DNA of 63,451 nucleotides, taken from positions 1-63,451 of IMG/VR virus record IMGVR_UViG_3300007960_000021. The stretch is one strand, 5' to 3'. Source of the stretch: a virus. Under the pieces are notes generated by a model. The model was not told the DNA's origin and searched no databases. It saw only the letters and a program-made list of their open reading frames with translations. Shown one piece after another: positions 41,290 through 49,152 of this stretch; position 1 is the first letter of the stretch; every line of letters begins with the position of its first letter. The position numbers and the translations under genes were made by a program.

Positions 41290-43103
41290 CAGCGTATGCG
41301 ATGGCGTGGCTCCTGTTGTCGAGTGTCCAAAATCCATTGCTCCTTGCGTGCGTTCCGGCTCCGCATATCGCGGACTCTGTTCCTGTCGTTCTCGCCGACA
41401 CTGAGCAGCAGGGGGCGACGTTCTTTCGGTACGTCTGGATTCCGATTGATCCCGATCCGGCAAAGGCGACTCGGCAGATATCCGCCGCCGCCATGGCTGG
41501 GCATCAAATACTCAATCATTCAGGAACGGAGCAGTCTGGCACGTATCTTGGAAACGGTGTCTATCGCTATGACCTTGCAGTCATGGCTGGCGGGGACCCT
41601 GACGTGCTCTCGGACCTTGTGGCGACATGGAACAGGTTTGGCGGCGTCGGTGTCGGCAAGGACGATCACGAGCCGTTCACCTTGACGAATGCCCAGCAGG
41701 TCGGCGAGGGCACTGGCGTCGTAAAGGTGATTGCGGCACCGCTTGTGTGGGCCGTCGGCCTTGACGAGAAGGATGCCAAAGTCACGCTGTCAAGCGGAAC
41801 GAGGCAGATCAGGCTTGTCACTGGAACGACGGTCAGTCTGGCCAAGCCGTGGGATTCATTCAAGGACGCATGTGCGATCGTTATTGACGGGCAGCTTGCA
41901 ATGGTCCCGAAAACCGCACTTGTCGCACTGACGACTCCGTCGGCGGTAAGGGTGCCAGCTCCGTACATGGGCGCAGAGTACGGCGTCATCATGGAGAGGA
42001 CCGCTTGTGCCGCACCGATTGTCCACTTCGGCGAGTTCGTCTCTCGCGGCGTCAGCCAGACTGACGGTCTTGGCTTGTGGTATGCGTTCAGGAGGATCAA
42101 GAAGTCGCCTGACCCGAAGGTGACGGACTTCGACTACATCCTGTCGCAGCTTTCAGGGACGACTCTCGATGAAGTTCGCCGTCGCCGAAAGGTCCAGCTT
42201 GCAATTGTCACGCCGTCAAAGGTTGTTCTCAATGAGGGTGAGCGGGCGGTCTGGCTTTACAGCGGTCTCGCTGTGCCTGGGAGGAATCAGGGCCTCGTCG
42301 GGATCACCGGAGACGCCCGCGTTGGCAGGCCGAACCACGAACTGCCAGTTGCCACGCTTGACGAGTTCAAGCCTGACGCGATGGAGGTATTCGTTGAGGG
42401 AGTGACTCTTGTTACTTTGCTGTTCAGCGGGTACGACAAAAACACTGGCGAGTTCCTCGGAGAACTGCAGGACTTCGCTCCTGACAACATTGCAGCGGAT
42501 CACTCGGCGCCTCTCTCTTACGATCGTCGCATAGACGGGTGGCTTGACTGTGTCGGCTGCCACTGCATTCACAACGATCAGCCTGGCCCATGGTTAGAGT
42601 TGACAAGCTCGATCGGCGACATGCTCAGGAACGGAGAGACGAACCTGACGACCGTCGCCGGACTGAAGGACCCCAAGCTGCTCGATAGGCTCAATGGCGA
42701 ACTGACTCCGAGGTACGCCAAGCCGCTTAGGCGAGCCAATGACGACTTCAACGAAAGTCTGCATTTGCTCACTGGAGACCCTGGCGTGCTTGAAGAGGGG
42801 GAGACGACTGCGAAGCGTCATATCGGCCAGCTTCTGCAGATGTGGAATTACCATTCCAGAAGCACTGTCGATGCGAGGAAGGCACTGCTTCACGCTGGGA
42901 TCGACGCGCCAAAGGAGATTGCCCCATCGGTCGTCGCGTCCCTGTTTGCGCAAGTCCCTGGTCAGGTGCGATACATAGACGCGCTGGCATCTGGCCGCTC
43001 GATTCCGGCGACTGCGTTCAAGGCAATAGCTGTTGATTTCCTGTCACAGACCTACGAGGCTAGGTCGGCCATGCTTAGTGTTCCACAAGGAGTTGAAAAA
43101 TGA
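41286..43103 (+). CDS. Secreted protein with CxxCH heme-like motif
   Basis: 605 residues. The first 22 residues form a signal peptide ending in LLLAC, a plausible lipobox, so it may be a lipoprotein. The body is mixed alpha/beta with several strands. Near residue 420 the motif DCVGCHCIHN contains C-x-x-C-H, the site for covalent heme c. Only one such site is seen and a distal Met or His ligand is not obvious. The C-terminal 150 residues are helical. The next gene also has a CxxCH site, which favours heme over zinc. A c-type cytochrome needs the host Ccm machinery outside the cytoplasm. Overlaps the following gene by four bases. Confidence 0.6.
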   Translation: MTAYAMAWLLLSSVQNPLLLACVPAPHIADSVPVVLADTEQQGATFFRYVWIPIDPDPAKATRQISAAAMAGHQILNHSGTEQSGTYLGNGVYRYDLAVMAGGDPDVLSDLVATWNRFGGVGVGKDDHEPFTLTNAQQVGEGTGVVKVIAAPLVWAVGLDEKDAKVTLSSGTRQIRLVTGTTVSLAKPWDSFKDACAIVIDGQLAMVPKTALVALTTPSAVRVPAPYMGAEYGVIMERTACAAPIVHFGEFVSRGVSQTDGLGLWYAFRRIKKSPDPKVTDFDYILSQLSGTTLDEVRRRRKVQLAIVTPSKVVLNEGERAVWLYSGLAVPGRNQGLVGITGDARVGRPNHELPVATLDEFKPDAMEVFVEGVTLVTLLFSGYDKNTGEFLGELQDFAPDNIAADHSAPLSYDRRIDGWLDCVGCHCIHNDQPGPWLELTSSIGDMLRNGETNLTTVAGLKDPKLLDRLNGELTPRYAKPLRRANDDFNESLHLLTGDPGVLEEGETTAKRHIGQLLQMWNYHSRSTVDARKALLHAGIDAPKEIAPSVVASLFAQVPGQVRYIDALASGRSIPATAFKAIAVDFLSQTYEARSAMLSVPQGVEK

Positions 43104-44212
43104 AGGGCAGACTGGCGATTGTCATTGTGGCGTGCGCGCTGAGTCAGACGTGCGATCCGCATGTCCTACCGGCATCGGAACCGTACACGCTCGTTGACGC
43201 AAGTATCAATCTTTGGCAGGGTGCCGACGGCAACTACTACTCGAAGGAGAAGTACAAGGTTGCGATTCGGCGATGCTCGTACGGTTGCCGATACAGTTGC
43301 AGTCACTGCTACACGACGTACGAGTGGAGGTATCGCTGGACGAAGGTTGACACGGCACCGTCGTACTCGTCGTACAAAAAGCCGGTGGCATCCTCGTACA
43401 CATGGAAGGATCGGTTCATTGACGCCGAGGCGGCTGCGGAAGAGACGAGGGCGTTCTCTTCGCTGATGGCCCGAAAGATGGAGCGCGACGGCCTGCAGTA
43501 CGGGCAGCAGGGCTACGCACAGCAGGGCTACCAGCAGCAATTTGGCTATGCGTCGAATGCGATCACGACGCAGAGCATTTACGGATTTCCGCCGACTGCG
43601 GGAACGTACGCTGGAGTCTACTCGCGGCCGGGATTGCAAGCCCAGGTTGACATGCAGACGGCGGCTCGCTTGGCGACCCAAGCGGGAGAGGTACACAAGT
43701 CGGCCGTATCCGATGTAATGGGCGTCCTGGCGTTGATTGCGCAGTACAACGGAGAGACCAATCGCCAACTGTCGATCAATGAGAGAGACCTTGGCATTGC
43801 GGCGTTGCTGTCGCAGGGGCTGGCGCAGATCGCGACGAGACCTGAGTCTCATACGAGCCAGACAGTCCAGCAGACTGCCCCTACGCAGCAAACGGCACCG
43901 ACCGGGCCGTCGCCGCAGGTGAGTCAGCCTGACGGGATGCTGAACGCAAGTCAGCAGGCGACTCTCAATGCCGCGTCAGCTATAGTGTCGCAGAATTGCG
44001 CAGGATGCCACAGTGGAACCGACGCGCCGAAGGGGCTGCTTCTTACCGACTGGAGCGCACTGTCGCTCGACCAGAAGCGGAAGTGCCTCATTGCGGTGAA
44101 GTCGGGAGCAATGCCGATCGACGCCAGCACAAAAGAGCCTGCGCCACTGACAGACGCCGATATTAGGACGCTCGAAAATGCCACCTTGATATCCGCCGCA
44201 TTTGGTGGTTAA
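43100..44212 (+). CDS. Secreted c-type cytochrome-like protein
   Basis: 370 residues. A signal peptide (MKGRLAIVIVACALSQTC) is followed by a Cys/Tyr-rich region (RRCSYGCRYSCSHCYTTY), a Tyr/Gln/Gly region and a helical part. Residues 280-370 look like a cytochrome c domain: SAIVSQNCAGCHSGTDAPKG with the heme site near residue 299, KCLIAVKSGAMP with the Met that can be the sixth ligand, and PLTDADIRTLENA as the last helix. That order (helix, CxxCH, M-P, helix) is what is expected of class I cytochrome c. Its neighbour has a CxxCH too. AAGGAG precedes the start. Confidence 0.7.
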   Translation: MKGRLAIVIVACALSQTCDPHVLPASEPYTLVDASINLWQGADGNYYSKEKYKVAIRRCSYGCRYSCSHCYTTYEWRYRWTKVDTAPSYSSYKKPVASSYTWKDRFIDAEAAAEETRAFSSLMARKMERDGLQYGQQGYAQQGYQQQFGYASNAITTQSIYGFPPTAGTYAGVYSRPGLQAQVDMQTAARLATQAGEVHKSAVSDVMGVLALIAQYNGETNRQLSINERDLGIAALLSQGLAQIATRPESHTSQTVQQTAPTQQTAPTGPSPQVSQPDGMLNASQQATLNAASAIVSQNCAGCHSGTDAPKGLLLTDWSALSLDQKRKCLIAVKSGAMPIDASTKEPAPLTDADIRTLENATLISAAFGG

Positions 44213-44277
44213 ATAGTAGTCGAATCGCCCCACGCGAACGCAGATTGTTTCAGGCACTTTCACACAAGGAGACTTCC

Positions 44278-44589
44278 ATGAAACCGAAGCATCGCATCAT
44301 GCTCATTGCCCTTGCTGTCATTGGGCTGCTCGCGTTCCTGCCGATTGGGTCGGCCGACGCATGTCCGTATGGCTCGGCCGGTCTCGCCTTCGGGTATGGG
44401 TACTCGCCTCCGGCTCAGCAGTTCGGGTTTGTTGCCCCCGCTGGCTTCGCCTACGCCCCTCCGGTCGCCCAGTTTCAATTCAGGGCGCAGCCTATCCACC
44501 ACGCTCCGCGAGTGCAGTTCAACTTTGCTCCGCAACCGCGAGAGATCGTGTTTGGCCCCTTTGGGCGTGTTCGTCGAATCCGAAACTAA
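44278..44589 (+). CDS. Small secreted protein, Pro/Phe/Gly-rich
   Basis: 103 residues. The signal peptide is clear (MKPKHRIMLIALAVIGLLAF, then a cleavage region near GSADA). The mature part is Phe/Tyr/Pro/Gln/Gly-rich (FGYGYSPPAQQFGFV) and low in charge until the basic end (FGRVRRIRN). AAGGAG lies seven bases before the ATG. Possibly an envelope or matrix-like protein. The last gene of the unit that starts at the 40011 promoter. Confidence 0.6.
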   Translation: MKPKHRIMLIALAVIGLLAFLPIGSADACPYGSAGLAFGYGYSPPAQQFGFVAPAGFAYAPPVAQFQFRAQPIHHAPRVQFNFAPQPREIVFGPFGRVRRIRN

Positions 44590-44592
44590 GTC

Positions 44593-44608
44593 GTCTCATT
44601 ACTGAGAC
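44593..44608. repeat. Dispersed palindrome copy 9 (exact, forward)
   Basis: GTCTCATTACTGAGAC three bases after a stop codon and 53 bases before a terminator stem. Confidence 0.85.
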
Positions 44609-44660
44609 GCTGTCGCAAAACCTTTAGACGATGCGAAGTTTTGTTTGAGGCTGGAGATGA

Positions 44661-44695
44661 GCCGCCGATCGGGAAACCGGTCGGCGGCTTTTTTT
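44661..44695 (+). terminator. Rho-independent terminator
   Basis: GCCGCCGA (44661-44668) and TCGGCGGC (44681-44688) pair, with a second inner pair CGG/CCG, then seven T residues. It closes the secreted-protein unit. Confidence 0.9.
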
Positions 44696-44706
44696 ATTTT
44701 CCCCTG

Positions 44707-44735
44707 TTGACAGGAAATTAAACGCCTGGTTTAAT
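44707..44735 (+). promoter_or_regulatory. Early promoter, near consensus
   Basis: TTGACA, 17-base spacer, TTTAAT. Transcription would start near 44742 and run into the XRE gene and the recombination module. Confidence 0.8.
44717..44735. promoter_or_regulatory. Operator-like palindrome over the early promoter
   Basis: ATTAAAC-gcctg-GTTTAAT, seven-base arms, covering most of the spacer and the whole -10 box. A protein bound here would block RNA polymerase. The XRE gene just downstream is the obvious candidate. Confidence 0.65.
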
Positions 44736-44773
44736 AGCTGTAGGTAGTCGCGGGTAGCTCGGAGGTAACGACA

Positions 44774-44980
44774 ATGGGGGAAGCGAATGCGAAGTCTATG
44801 GCGGCGAAAATCGTGGCGGCTATGAGGCGGTCGAAGGTCAGGCCGGGGGAGCTTGCTGACAGGATTGGCGTGACTCCGCAATACGTCTCTTACTTGAGGT
44901 CTGGAAAGCGTAGGCCGTCTCTTGAAATGCTCGGCAAGATCGCAAAGGAACTTGGCGTGGAAATGGGGGAATTGCTGTGA
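44774..44980 (+). CDS. XRE-family repressor or Cro-like protein
   Basis: 68 residues, a single Cro/CI HTH: AAKIVAAMRRSKVRPGELADRIG, TPQYVSYLRSGKRRPS, then LEMLGKIAKELGVEMGELL. It has no C-terminal domain. The promoter in front is overlapped by a palindrome, so it probably represses its own operon. It shares its last four bases with the start of the next gene. A small single-domain protein of this type is more like Cro than like a lysogeny repressor with a peptidase domain. Confidence 0.85.
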   Translation: MGEANAKSMAAKIVAAMRRSKVRPGELADRIGVTPQYVSYLRSGKRRPSLEMLGKIAKELGVEMGELL

Positions 44981-45918
44981 TAGGTATGCGTGTAGGCGAA
45001 GAGCTTCCGGAAGACGGAATCCGCGAGGGGTTCGCGTGGGACGAATACAGGAAGTTGAACGCGATGAACGCGACGACTCTCCTGTGGGGGCTGAACTCGA
45101 TGCAGCACTTGAAGGCTGCAATCGACGGGACGCTAGATAGAAAGGAGACGCCCGCGCTGGCGTTCGGGAAGGCTCTGCATTGCAGGCTTCTGGAGCCGTC
45201 TCTGTACAAGACTCTCTATACCGTCGCGGAGCCGTGCTCGGCTCGGTTGAAGTCGGGGAGGCGGGCTGGCGAGCCATGCGGAGCATCGGGGTCATATACT
45301 GACGGGTCACGGTGGTACTGCGGGACGCACAAGACGCTGTCGTCTTACGAGCCGACTGACGTCATATCTGCAACGGACTCGGCCTCGATTGAGGCGATCT
45401 ACCGCGCAGTGAGGAATCACAAGGTAGTGAACCTCATTCGGCAGCACGGAGGCTACGAGGTCACTGCGGTCGCCGCAATGCGCGGAGTCAAGTTCAAGAT
45501 TCGGCTCGACAAGCTGATACTTGACGGAAACTGTCCGCCAAGCATCGTCGATCTAAAAAAGACGACGGTGGGCGGTGCGGCCATCCAGAAGTTCGAGCGA
45601 TCTGTTGACAAGTACAACTACGACGTTCGGGCGGCGATGTACGTTGACGTAATAAAAGCGCTGACCGGAAAGCTGTGTCATTTCATTTGGGTCGTCGTAG
45701 AAGATGGATTCCCGCACGGCATCAACGTGATCCATGCAGACCTTGACACCATTCGAGTAGGGAGGGCGAAGTATCGCGGGCTGACTGACGACTTCCTGCG
45801 GTGTGTAGAGGCGGACGATTGGCCGGGGTACACGAACGACATCATCCCTGGCGGTCTCAGCAAGTGGGGGCGAAGAGAGTATGGCGAAATGTTGGCTGGC
45901 AGCGAGTTCCTAGAATAG
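44977..45918 (+). CDS. RecE-like PD-(D/E)XK exonuclease
   Basis: 313 residues, a 5'-3' dsDNA exonuclease that makes 3' ssDNA tails for RecT. ALAFGKALHCRLLEP is the first helix of the RecE/PDDEXK_12 family, and FKIRLDKLILDGNCPP with SIVDLKKTTVG gives D...D-x-K catalytic residues. ASKFERSVDKYNYDVRAAMY-like region has the Q/Y-containing motif that follows in these nucleases. Also has CGASGSY...CGTHKTL Cys residues. The GTG start is preceded by GGGGGA and overlaps the XRE stop. It is followed by RecT and an SbcC-like ATPase, a normal phage set. Confidence 0.8.
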   Translation: MIGMRVGEELPEDGIREGFAWDEYRKLNAMNATTLLWGLNSMQHLKAAIDGTLDRKETPALAFGKALHCRLLEPSLYKTLYTVAEPCSARLKSGRRAGEPCGASGSYTDGSRWYCGTHKTLSSYEPTDVISATDSASIEAIYRAVRNHKVVNLIRQHGGYEVTAVAAMRGVKFKIRLDKLILDGNCPPSIVDLKKTTVGGAAIQKFERSVDKYNYDVRAAMYVDVIKALTGKLCHFIWVVVEDGFPHGINVIHADLDTIRVGRAKYRGLTDDFLRCVEADDWPGYTNDIIPGGLSKWGRREYGEMLAGSEFLE

Positions 45919-45928
45919 GGGTAGTGCG

Positions 45929-46726
45929 ATGGCAAAGAAAAAGCTGGACCTTCCAGCTTGCAAGAGCGACCTAGCAGAATTCGTCGCTGTGAATATCAGC
46001 AAGATTCTGCAGTTCCTTGATCCGCGAATAGACCAGGGCGTCTTCGCCGGGTCATTGATCGTCGCGGTGAACGAACTGAGAGGCTCGCGGGACACGATCG
46101 ACGAGGCGTCGGTTATGAGGTCGGCCGCGAACGCCGCGAGGCTTGGCCTTCCGCCTGGAGGCTCAGCCGGTCTGTGCTTCCTTATCGCAAGGAGAAACAG
46201 GGAGTTTCCGAAGAAGGTCTGCACTCTTGAGATAGGCTACAAGGGCTATCTCGACATTGCGTTCACGAACGACTACCTAAAGTTCGTTTACGCAGATGTG
46301 GTGTTTGAAGGGGAGGAGTTCGAGCGGTGGGTCGATGAAACAGGCCCGAAGATTCGGCACAAGCCTAATCTTGACCGCGACGACCTGAACCCCGCGCAGG
46401 TCCGCAAGCTGTATCGCGGTGCGTATTGCATCTGGGAGACGACGCTAGGCGGGCACTGCAATGAGTGGGTCAATCGAAAGCGGATCGAGGCCGTAGATAC
46501 CCACGAAAATGTCTGGAAGTCTGATCCCTACTCGATGATACGGAAGACTCCCGTCAGGCGGGCGTCGAAGTTCTGGAAGATGACGGACAGGCTCGCCCTG
46601 GCGTTGCGAATCGACGGGGAGAATGACGAGTTTAGCGATGGCGCGGCCCCTCTCGACGCTCCTGTCGATGATGGGCCTGGTTTTTCACTTAACGACCTGG
46701 AGGCTGGCGAAGATGAAAATGACTGA
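45929..46726 (+). CDS. recT: RecT-family single-strand annealing protein
   Basis: 265 residues. It coats ssDNA and pairs complementary strands, working with the RecE-like nuclease upstream. The family marks are present: AANAARLGLPPGGSAGLCFL, EIGYKGYLDIA, VYADVV, and a basic KTPVRRASKFWKMTDR at the end. The acidic tail (LEAGEDEND) is like that of SSB partner proteins. The last 14 bases overlap the next gene. Confidence 0.88.
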   Translation: MAKKKLDLPACKSDLAEFVAVNISKILQFLDPRIDQGVFAGSLIVAVNELRGSRDTIDEASVMRSAANAARLGLPPGGSAGLCFLIARRNREFPKKVCTLEIGYKGYLDIAFTNDYLKFVYADVVFEGEEFERWVDETGPKIRHKPNLDRDDLNPAQVRKLYRGAYCIWETTLGGHCNEWVNRKRIEAVDTHENVWKSDPYSMIRKTPVRRASKFWKMTDRLALALRIDGENDEFSDGAAPLDAPVDDGPGFSLNDLEAGEDEND

Positions 46727-48155
46727 AGTTGAAGTCCGGAACGTGATGAAGGTCTCTTACGCGCACATCCGTCCACTTGGCACGGCGACGGTGATCGGCG
46801 GTCGCAACGACCAAGGAAAGACGTCCTTCCTTGACGCGATTGCCATGGCGCTCGGAGGCGCGGTCATGTGCCCCGAAGAGCCGCTGAAGCGCGGAGAAGA
46901 CGAGGGGTCGGTGACGGTGGCGCTGGAGGGCGAGCCGACTCGACACTTGCCGCCGATGCGGGTGACGCGGCGGTTCTGGAGGACCGACGAAGGCGAGCAC
47001 AAGAGCGCCCTGACTGTCGTTTCCGACGACGCCTTCAGGTCGGCCCCTGGCGAGCAGCAAAGGCTGCTGTCGTCGCTGGTGTCGTTCGTCACGTTCGACC
47101 CCATGAAGTTCATGTCGGCGAAGCCGAAGGATCAGTTCGAGAAGCTGACGCAGCTTGCCGGTCTCAATCTCGATGCGGAAGACGCGGCGATCGCAAGGGA
47201 GATGGAGAGCCGCAAGGACTTGAAGAAGGACCTTGCCCGCGTCAAGTCTGAGGGAGAGACCCTCCGCGACGAGCTGACGGTTCCGTACGAGAAGGTGCCG
47301 GATGAAGAGGTCTCGCCCGACGAGATCGTCGAGCGGCTCAATGCTGCCAACGCGCACAACGCGGAAGTTGCCAATGCTGAAAGTTCGATCTACAGCTTGG
47401 TTTCTCAGGTCGAGGCGGCAACTCTGAGCGTAACGAAGGCCGAGAAGGACGAGGCCAGCGCTGCCGCCGAAGTCCAGCGCCTGACGAAGGCGCTGGCGGA
47501 GGCAAAGGCTGAGAAGAAGGCAGTCAGCGCGTCCGTAAAGGAAGCGAAGAAGGTGCTCGACACGAAGAAGTCGCTTCACCAGTCGCAGGTGGAGAAGGTC
47601 GGGAAGATGGAGCGACGAGACACGGAGCCGATCCTGTCTGAGCTTAACAAAGTCTCCGAGACAAACGCTGCTGTCTCATTAAAGAGACGAATCAATGCGA
47701 AGCGGGACGAGTACCGGGCCGTCGCCGGTCTTGTTGAGCGGGCGGACAAGAAGATTGAGACGCTCCGCGAGAAGAAGCTGAAGAAGATCGCGGAAGCGAA
47801 GTGGCCGATCGAAGGTCTGTCGGTTAACACGGAGGACAAGGTCGTGCTGTACAACGGATTCCCGCTGTCCAGCCAGACCAGCGTAAGCAGTCAGATGAAG
47901 GTTGGGATTGCGATTGGAGCGGCGCTCAATCCAAACCTGAAGCTGATTATCGTCAGGGACGCTTCGCTGCTGGACGAAGAGTCGCTGCAAGAGGTCGTGC
48001 TGTACGCGGCCGAGAGGGGATTCCAGCTATTCGTTGAGCGTGTTGGAAGCGGGGCCGAGTGCCATATCGTAATGAAGGATGGCGTGGCCGAGGTTATCGA
48101 AGAGGCTTGCCGACCGTCGGGAGCCTGCGAGCAAGCAATCGAAGGTGAGGAGTAA
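46713..48155 (+). CDS. SbcC/Rad50-like AAA ATPase
   Basis: 480 residues. Walker A GGRNDQGKTSFLDAIA lies near residue 27; it has the GxNxxGKT form of SMC/RecF ATPases. Residues 160-370 are a coiled coil (EVQRLTKALAEAKAEKKAV). The C-terminal part, KLIIVRDASLLDEESL, is Walker B-like. It is shorter than SbcC, so it is a small phage form. No SbcD nuclease gene is adjacent; the nearby RecE-like nuclease may be its partner. A palindrome copy lies within it. Confidence 0.72.
   Translation: MKMTEVEVRNVMKVSYAHIRPLGTATVIGGRNDQGKTSFLDAIAMALGGAVMCPEEPLKRGEDEGSVTVALEGEPTRHLPPMRVTRRFWRTDEGEHKSALTVVSDDAFRSAPGEQQRLLSSLVSFVTFDPMKFMSAKPKDQFEKLTQLAGLNLDAEDAAIAREMESRKDLKKDLARVKSEGETLRDELTVPYEKVPDEEVSPDEIVERLNAANAHNAEVANAESSIYSLVSQVEAATLSVTKAEKDEASAAAEVQRLTKALAEAKAEKKAVSASVKEAKKVLDTKKSLHQSQVEKVGKMERRDTEPILSELNKVSETNAAVSLKRRINAKRDEYRAVAGLVERADKKIETLREKKLKKIAEAKWPIEGLSVNTEDKVVLYNGFPLSSQTSVSSQMKVGIAIGAALNPNLKLIIVRDASLLDEESLQEVVLYAAERGFQLFVERVGSGAECHIVMKDGVAEVIEEACRPSGACEQAIEGEE
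47673..47688. repeat. Dispersed palindrome copy 10 (14 of 16 match)
   Basis: GTCTCATTAAAGAGAC, in the coiled-coil part of the ATPase gene, read in a different frame (V-S-L-K-R) from the other coding copies. A shorter GTCTCCGAGAC lies 21 bases upstream. Confidence 0.6.
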
Positions 48156-48159
48156 GACA

Positions 48160-49152
48160 ATGAGCAGTTTGATTACACTGGACCTGAGCGAATTCGACAA
48201 AGACACTCAGGGCAAGCTGAACTACTTCGCGAAAGCCATCGGCAAGGCGCTTGCCACTGGCTGCGCAAGCTTCATCGAAGTTGGAGAGCAGCTTTACGAG
48301 GCTCGCGAGCTTCTGGTGGAGCAGGGCCGTGAGTCGTCCTTTGAAGCGTACGTCGAGTCGTACACGGCACTCAGCCGTGCCACTGCGTACAGGTACATTG
48401 GGATTTACGAGGCGTTCGGCGACACGCCGGACTGCCTGCAGTACATCGACCAACCGGCACTCACGCTGCTGTCCAAGGCGTCTACGCCTGAAGCGGCGCT
48501 GCGGGAGGCGATTCGAGTGGCGACCAAGAAGACCTACGTGCGGGCCGACGACGCGAAGACCATCATTGCCAAGCACACGCTTGAGGGAGAGGCGGCGAAG
48601 GCGGTGCGGTCGCCGTCGTTCGGCAAGCTGAGCGCCGAGGCCAAGACTGCCATCGTCTCCGGAAAGGTGGACGTCACTCCGGACAACGTCAAGCAGATGT
48701 CAAAGTTGACGAAAATGGAGCAGCGAAACGTCGTCAAAAAGGCTGTCGCCGGGGTGCCGATCGAACAGGCGATCGAGACCGCCGTCGATGCTGCTGAACT
48801 CAAGGAGGAGGCAGCAGAGGCCGAGGATGACAGCGGCTCAAAGGACGACGCCGTTGTCGTCGCGCCAGCACACGTCAGGTCGGCGTTCGCGATGGAAATG
48901 TGGAAGCAATTTCCAAGCGACTTGAAAGCGATGCTGAGGCAGATCAAAAAGACTGCCGGTCGCACTTCGGGAAGCTGGTTTGATCTCGCCGTCGTGACCG
49001 AGAAGTTCGAGGCGGCGATTGACGCGATCGAGAAGGCCGCGCCGTACATCGTCTGTCCTGCCTGCGAGGGCAAGAAGTGTAACGAGTGCCGAAATTCCGG
49101 ATTCATGCCCAAGGAGGAGTACGACGCTTATGTTGCCCGCACTGGAGATTGA
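48160..49152 (+). CDS. Hypothetical protein, DUF3102-like N-terminus
   Basis: 330 residues. Residues 1-75 resemble DUF3102 (helix, G-x-x-L-x-E-A, then YVESYTALSRATAYRYIGIYEAF). That region has an HTH-like look. Residues 100-230 are charged helices. The C-terminal 25 residues are a zinc-ribbon-like CPACEGKKCNECRNSG. Probably a DNA-binding accessory of the recombination operon. The start is an ATG five bases after the prior stop, with AGGAG upstream. Confidence 0.55.
   Translation: MSSLITLDLSEFDKDTQGKLNYFAKAIGKALATGCASFIEVGEQLYEARELLVEQGRESSFEAYVESYTALSRATAYRYIGIYEAFGDTPDCLQYIDQPALTLLSKASTPEAALREAIRVATKKTYVRADDAKTIIAKHTLEGEAAKAVRSPSFGKLSAEAKTAIVSGKVDVTPDNVKQMSKLTKMEQRNVVKKAVAGVPIEQAIETAVDAAELKEEAAEAEDDSGSKDDAVVVAPAHVRSAFAMEMWKQFPSDLKAMLRQIKKTAGRTSGSWFDLAVVTEKFEAAIDAIEKAAPYIVCPACEGKKCNECRNSGFMPKEEYDAYVARTGD

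Noticed and set aside
44717-44735. The early operator as a variant of the 16-bp palindrome
   Set aside because: ATTAAAC/GTTTAAT shares no arm sequence with GTCTCA/TGAGAC; it is a separate site.
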